This document shows, in pieces, positions 62,785 to 64,000 of a DNA stretch of 64,000 nt. Location: NCBI GenBank assembly GCA_002335175.1, contig DDCA01000001.1:248001-312000 (forward strand), written 5' to 3'. The notes under the pieces were generated by a model. That model was given only the letters and a program-made list of their open reading frames with translations. It ran no database searches and was not told the DNA's origin. A program made the position numbers and the translations under genes. Position 1 is the stretch's first letter; each line of letters starts with the position of its first letter. The DNA comes from Candidatus Saccharibacteria bacterium UBA2018. Lineage in GTDB: Bacteria > Patescibacteriota > Saccharimonadia > Saccharimonadales > Saccharimonadaceae.

Positions 62785-63699
62785 GAAGTCTTCGAACTGG
62801 GGCGATTCACCAATTGTCGTGGCGGCTGCCAACCGGGCGTCCATGCCAATATGCCTCGTCAAATACAGCGAAGCGGCGAAGCGCATCTGCCGAAGTTTCC
62901 GAGGAGTAATTGCTGCAACGCCTCCGCCATGGTTGGCCGTTTTTCTGTGCTTTACCTCCACAAAATAAAGCGTACCGGACTTTTGTGCCACAATGTCGAT
63001 TTCGCAGAACTTTGTTTTCCAGTTGCGTTCAACCACTCCGTAGCCATTCTCCGTCAAATAGTTTGCAACGACAGCCTCAGCCCCGTCACCCACTAACTTC
63101 GTTGTTATCGGTTTTGCGCCGTTCGGTTCTGTGGCCCCAATCAACGCAGCGATTGGAGCAAAACTGCGCCTATGGAGCGGGGTGACACCGTGGGCTACTA
63201 AAGCAGCTTTATGGGCAGCGGTGCCGTAACCGACATGCCCTGAAAATCCATATTCTGGGTATAACTCGCTCTGGTCGCTCATGTAATCGTCACGGGCTAC
63301 TTTCGCCAAGATCGATGCAGCTGAGACGCTCGCAATCAGCAAGTCAGCTTTTTTCAGGGTTGTAACATACGGGCCTTTGCCGGTGTTTTTCAAAAAATTA
63401 ACGGTCCCATCAATGATAATTTCAGAATAGGGCACTGTAATTTGTTCAAGTGCCAGCCTTGTCGCCTTTTCTAGTGCCTTCGACAGCCCAAGTTCATCAA
63501 TCTCAGCTGCCTCTATCCACCCGAGCCCGTACGATATTGCTTTGGACTGGATTTCAGTGGCTAGGGCTTCTCGCCGCTTTTTCGATAACATCTTACTGTC
63601 GGTTAGCCCGTCGATTTTTACGTCGCCAAGCACTACCGCACCGACTACTAGCGGTCCGGCCCATGGACCGCGGCCAACTTCGTCAATTCCGACAATCAT
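62770..63699 (-). CDS. rnhB: RNase HII fused to a YraN-type nuclease domain
   Basis: RNase HII removes ribonucleotides from DNA. Residues 1-185 carry its motifs: GIDEVGRGPWAGPLVVGAV (D6 and E7), EIIIDGTVNF (D97), TLKKADLLIASVSAASILAKVARDDYM (D119) and GYGTAAH. Residues 203-309 form a YraN/UPF0102 domain: GDGAEAVVANYLTENGYGVVERNWKTKFCEIDIVAQKSGTLYFVEVKHR. YraN genes often lie beside rnhB, and here the two are joined in one reading frame. The ATG lies 7 nt after TATAAT (63707-63712). Confidence 0.93.
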   Translation of the reverse strand: MIVGIDEVGRGPWAGPLVVGAVVLGDVKIDGLTDSKMLSKKRREALATEIQSKAISYGLGWIEAAEIDELGLSKALEKATRLALEQITVPYSEIIIDGTVNFLKNTGKGPYVTTLKKADLLIASVSAASILAKVARDDYMSDQSELYPEYGFSGHVGYGTAAHKAALVAHGVTPLHRRSFAPIAALIGATEPNGAKPITTKLVGDGAEAVVANYLTENGYGVVERNWKTKFCEIDIVAQKSGTLYFVEVKHRKTANHGGGVAAITPRKLRQMRFAASLYLTRHIGMDARLAAATTIGESPQFEDFLFVD

Positions 63700-63713
63700 A
63701 GTCGCTATTATAA

Positions 63714-63745
63714 AGAAAATGCAGCCGACGTGGGCTGCATTTTCT
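63714..63745 (-). terminator. rplS terminator
   Basis: AGAAAATGCAGCC and GGCTGCATTTTCT form a 13-bp stem with a 6-nt loop, 18 nt after the rplS stop. It abuts the -10 box of rnhB. Confidence 0.9.
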
Positions 63746-63762
63746 CGTTAGACGGCAATTCT

Positions 63763-64000
63763 TTATGATTCGTTTTCTTTATGAGCGGCTTCAACTTCAG
63801 CCTGTTTTTTCTCTAGTTCTGCCTGCTCGGCCGCCTTTTCGGCAGCTTTTTCTTCGGCGGCTTTGGCTGCCTCTTCTTTCAAGCGGGCAGCTTCGGCTTC
63901 GGCGTGCGGGTCACGAACATCGTTTACGCCGGCACGGTCGAAATTAACAGCCGTCAGACGTGCTCCCTTACCCGAGCGGTTACGAAGATAGCTGAGGTAA
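63763..64000 (-). CDS. rplS: 50S ribosomal protein L19, C-terminal part
   Basis: L19 sits at the subunit interface. The window holds the last 78 codons, beginning YLSYLRNRSGKGARLTAVNFD, which matches the L19 C-terminus (YLRxRxGKxARL). Instead of ending there, the protein continues with about 55 residues rich in Ala, Glu and Lys (EAEAARLKEEAAKAAEEKAAEKAAEQ), predicted to be a long charged helix. Translation of the reverse complement runs to the window edge; the N-terminal part is missing. Confidence 0.88.
   Translation of the reverse strand, partial: YLSYLRNRSGKGARLTAVNFDRAGVNDVRDPHAEAEAARLKEEAAKAAEEKAAEKAAEQAELEKKQAEVEAAHKENES

Overview
The window looks like a chromosomal segment of a Candidate Phyla Radiation bacterium, most probably Saccharibacteria (TM7). 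The grounds are: a long ribosomal-protein operon with no rpmD (L30) between rpsE and rplO; many small proteins I cannot assign; a bo3-type quinol oxidase operon of the kind known from some environmental Saccharibacteria; and normal use of TGA as a stop (cyoA ends in TGA overlapping the cyoB ATG), which argues against the code-25 phyla Gracilibacteria and Absconditabacteria. Nearly everything is on the minus strand.

Layout, left to right. 1-9523: the S10/spc-type operon read leftward from rplC to a truncated secY. 9532-11402: small genes around a separately transcribed rpsJ. 11532-12716: tuf. 12828-18734: cyoABCDE plus a type II NADH dehydrogenase in one operon. 18782-19738: a pilin-like protein and a secreted coiled-coil protein. 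19848-21941: fusA. 22039-24992: two unassigned proteins. 25082-25974: rpsG and rpsL. 26497-33713: rpoC and rpoB. 33912-39638: a small independent transcription unit, clpP, two small unknown genes, tig, hisS, an unknown gene and a TrmH-family methyltransferase. 39682-41674: a roughly 2-kb island at the 3' end of a tRNA-Leu gene, carrying a helix-turn-helix protein and a SLATT membrane protein plus CD-NTase pair (CBASS-like anti-phage module). 41872-49258: an FAD-linked oxidase, a second tRNA-Leu, rsmD, recG, a phosphomannomutase-like HAD protein and tyrS. 49350-58920: a class A penicillin-binding protein, a PIN/TRAM protein, radA, a HELLH zincin, clpC and nusA. 59082-64000: a Ser-rich exported protein, a secreted HNH nuclease divergent from an M1 aminopeptidase, an RNase HII-YraN fusion and the 3' part of rplS.

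How the genes fit together. Most of the window is core gene expression (ribosome, RNA polymerase, elongation factors, NusA) and protein quality control. ClpP and ClpC each have a perfect CIRCE operator, so HrcA probably controls the Clp protease. NADH dehydrogenase and the FAD-linked oxidase could both feed electrons to quinol for the Cyo oxidase. Secreted nuclease and aminopeptidase suit an organism that scavenges nucleotides and peptides.

Two window-wide patterns stand out. First, about eighteen genes have a -10 box ending only 6-10 nt before the start codon, which implies leaderless mRNAs; I used this to correct several starts. Second, RpoC has lost the cysteines of both conserved zinc sites. 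All product calls rest on motif recognition by eye; no database search was run.
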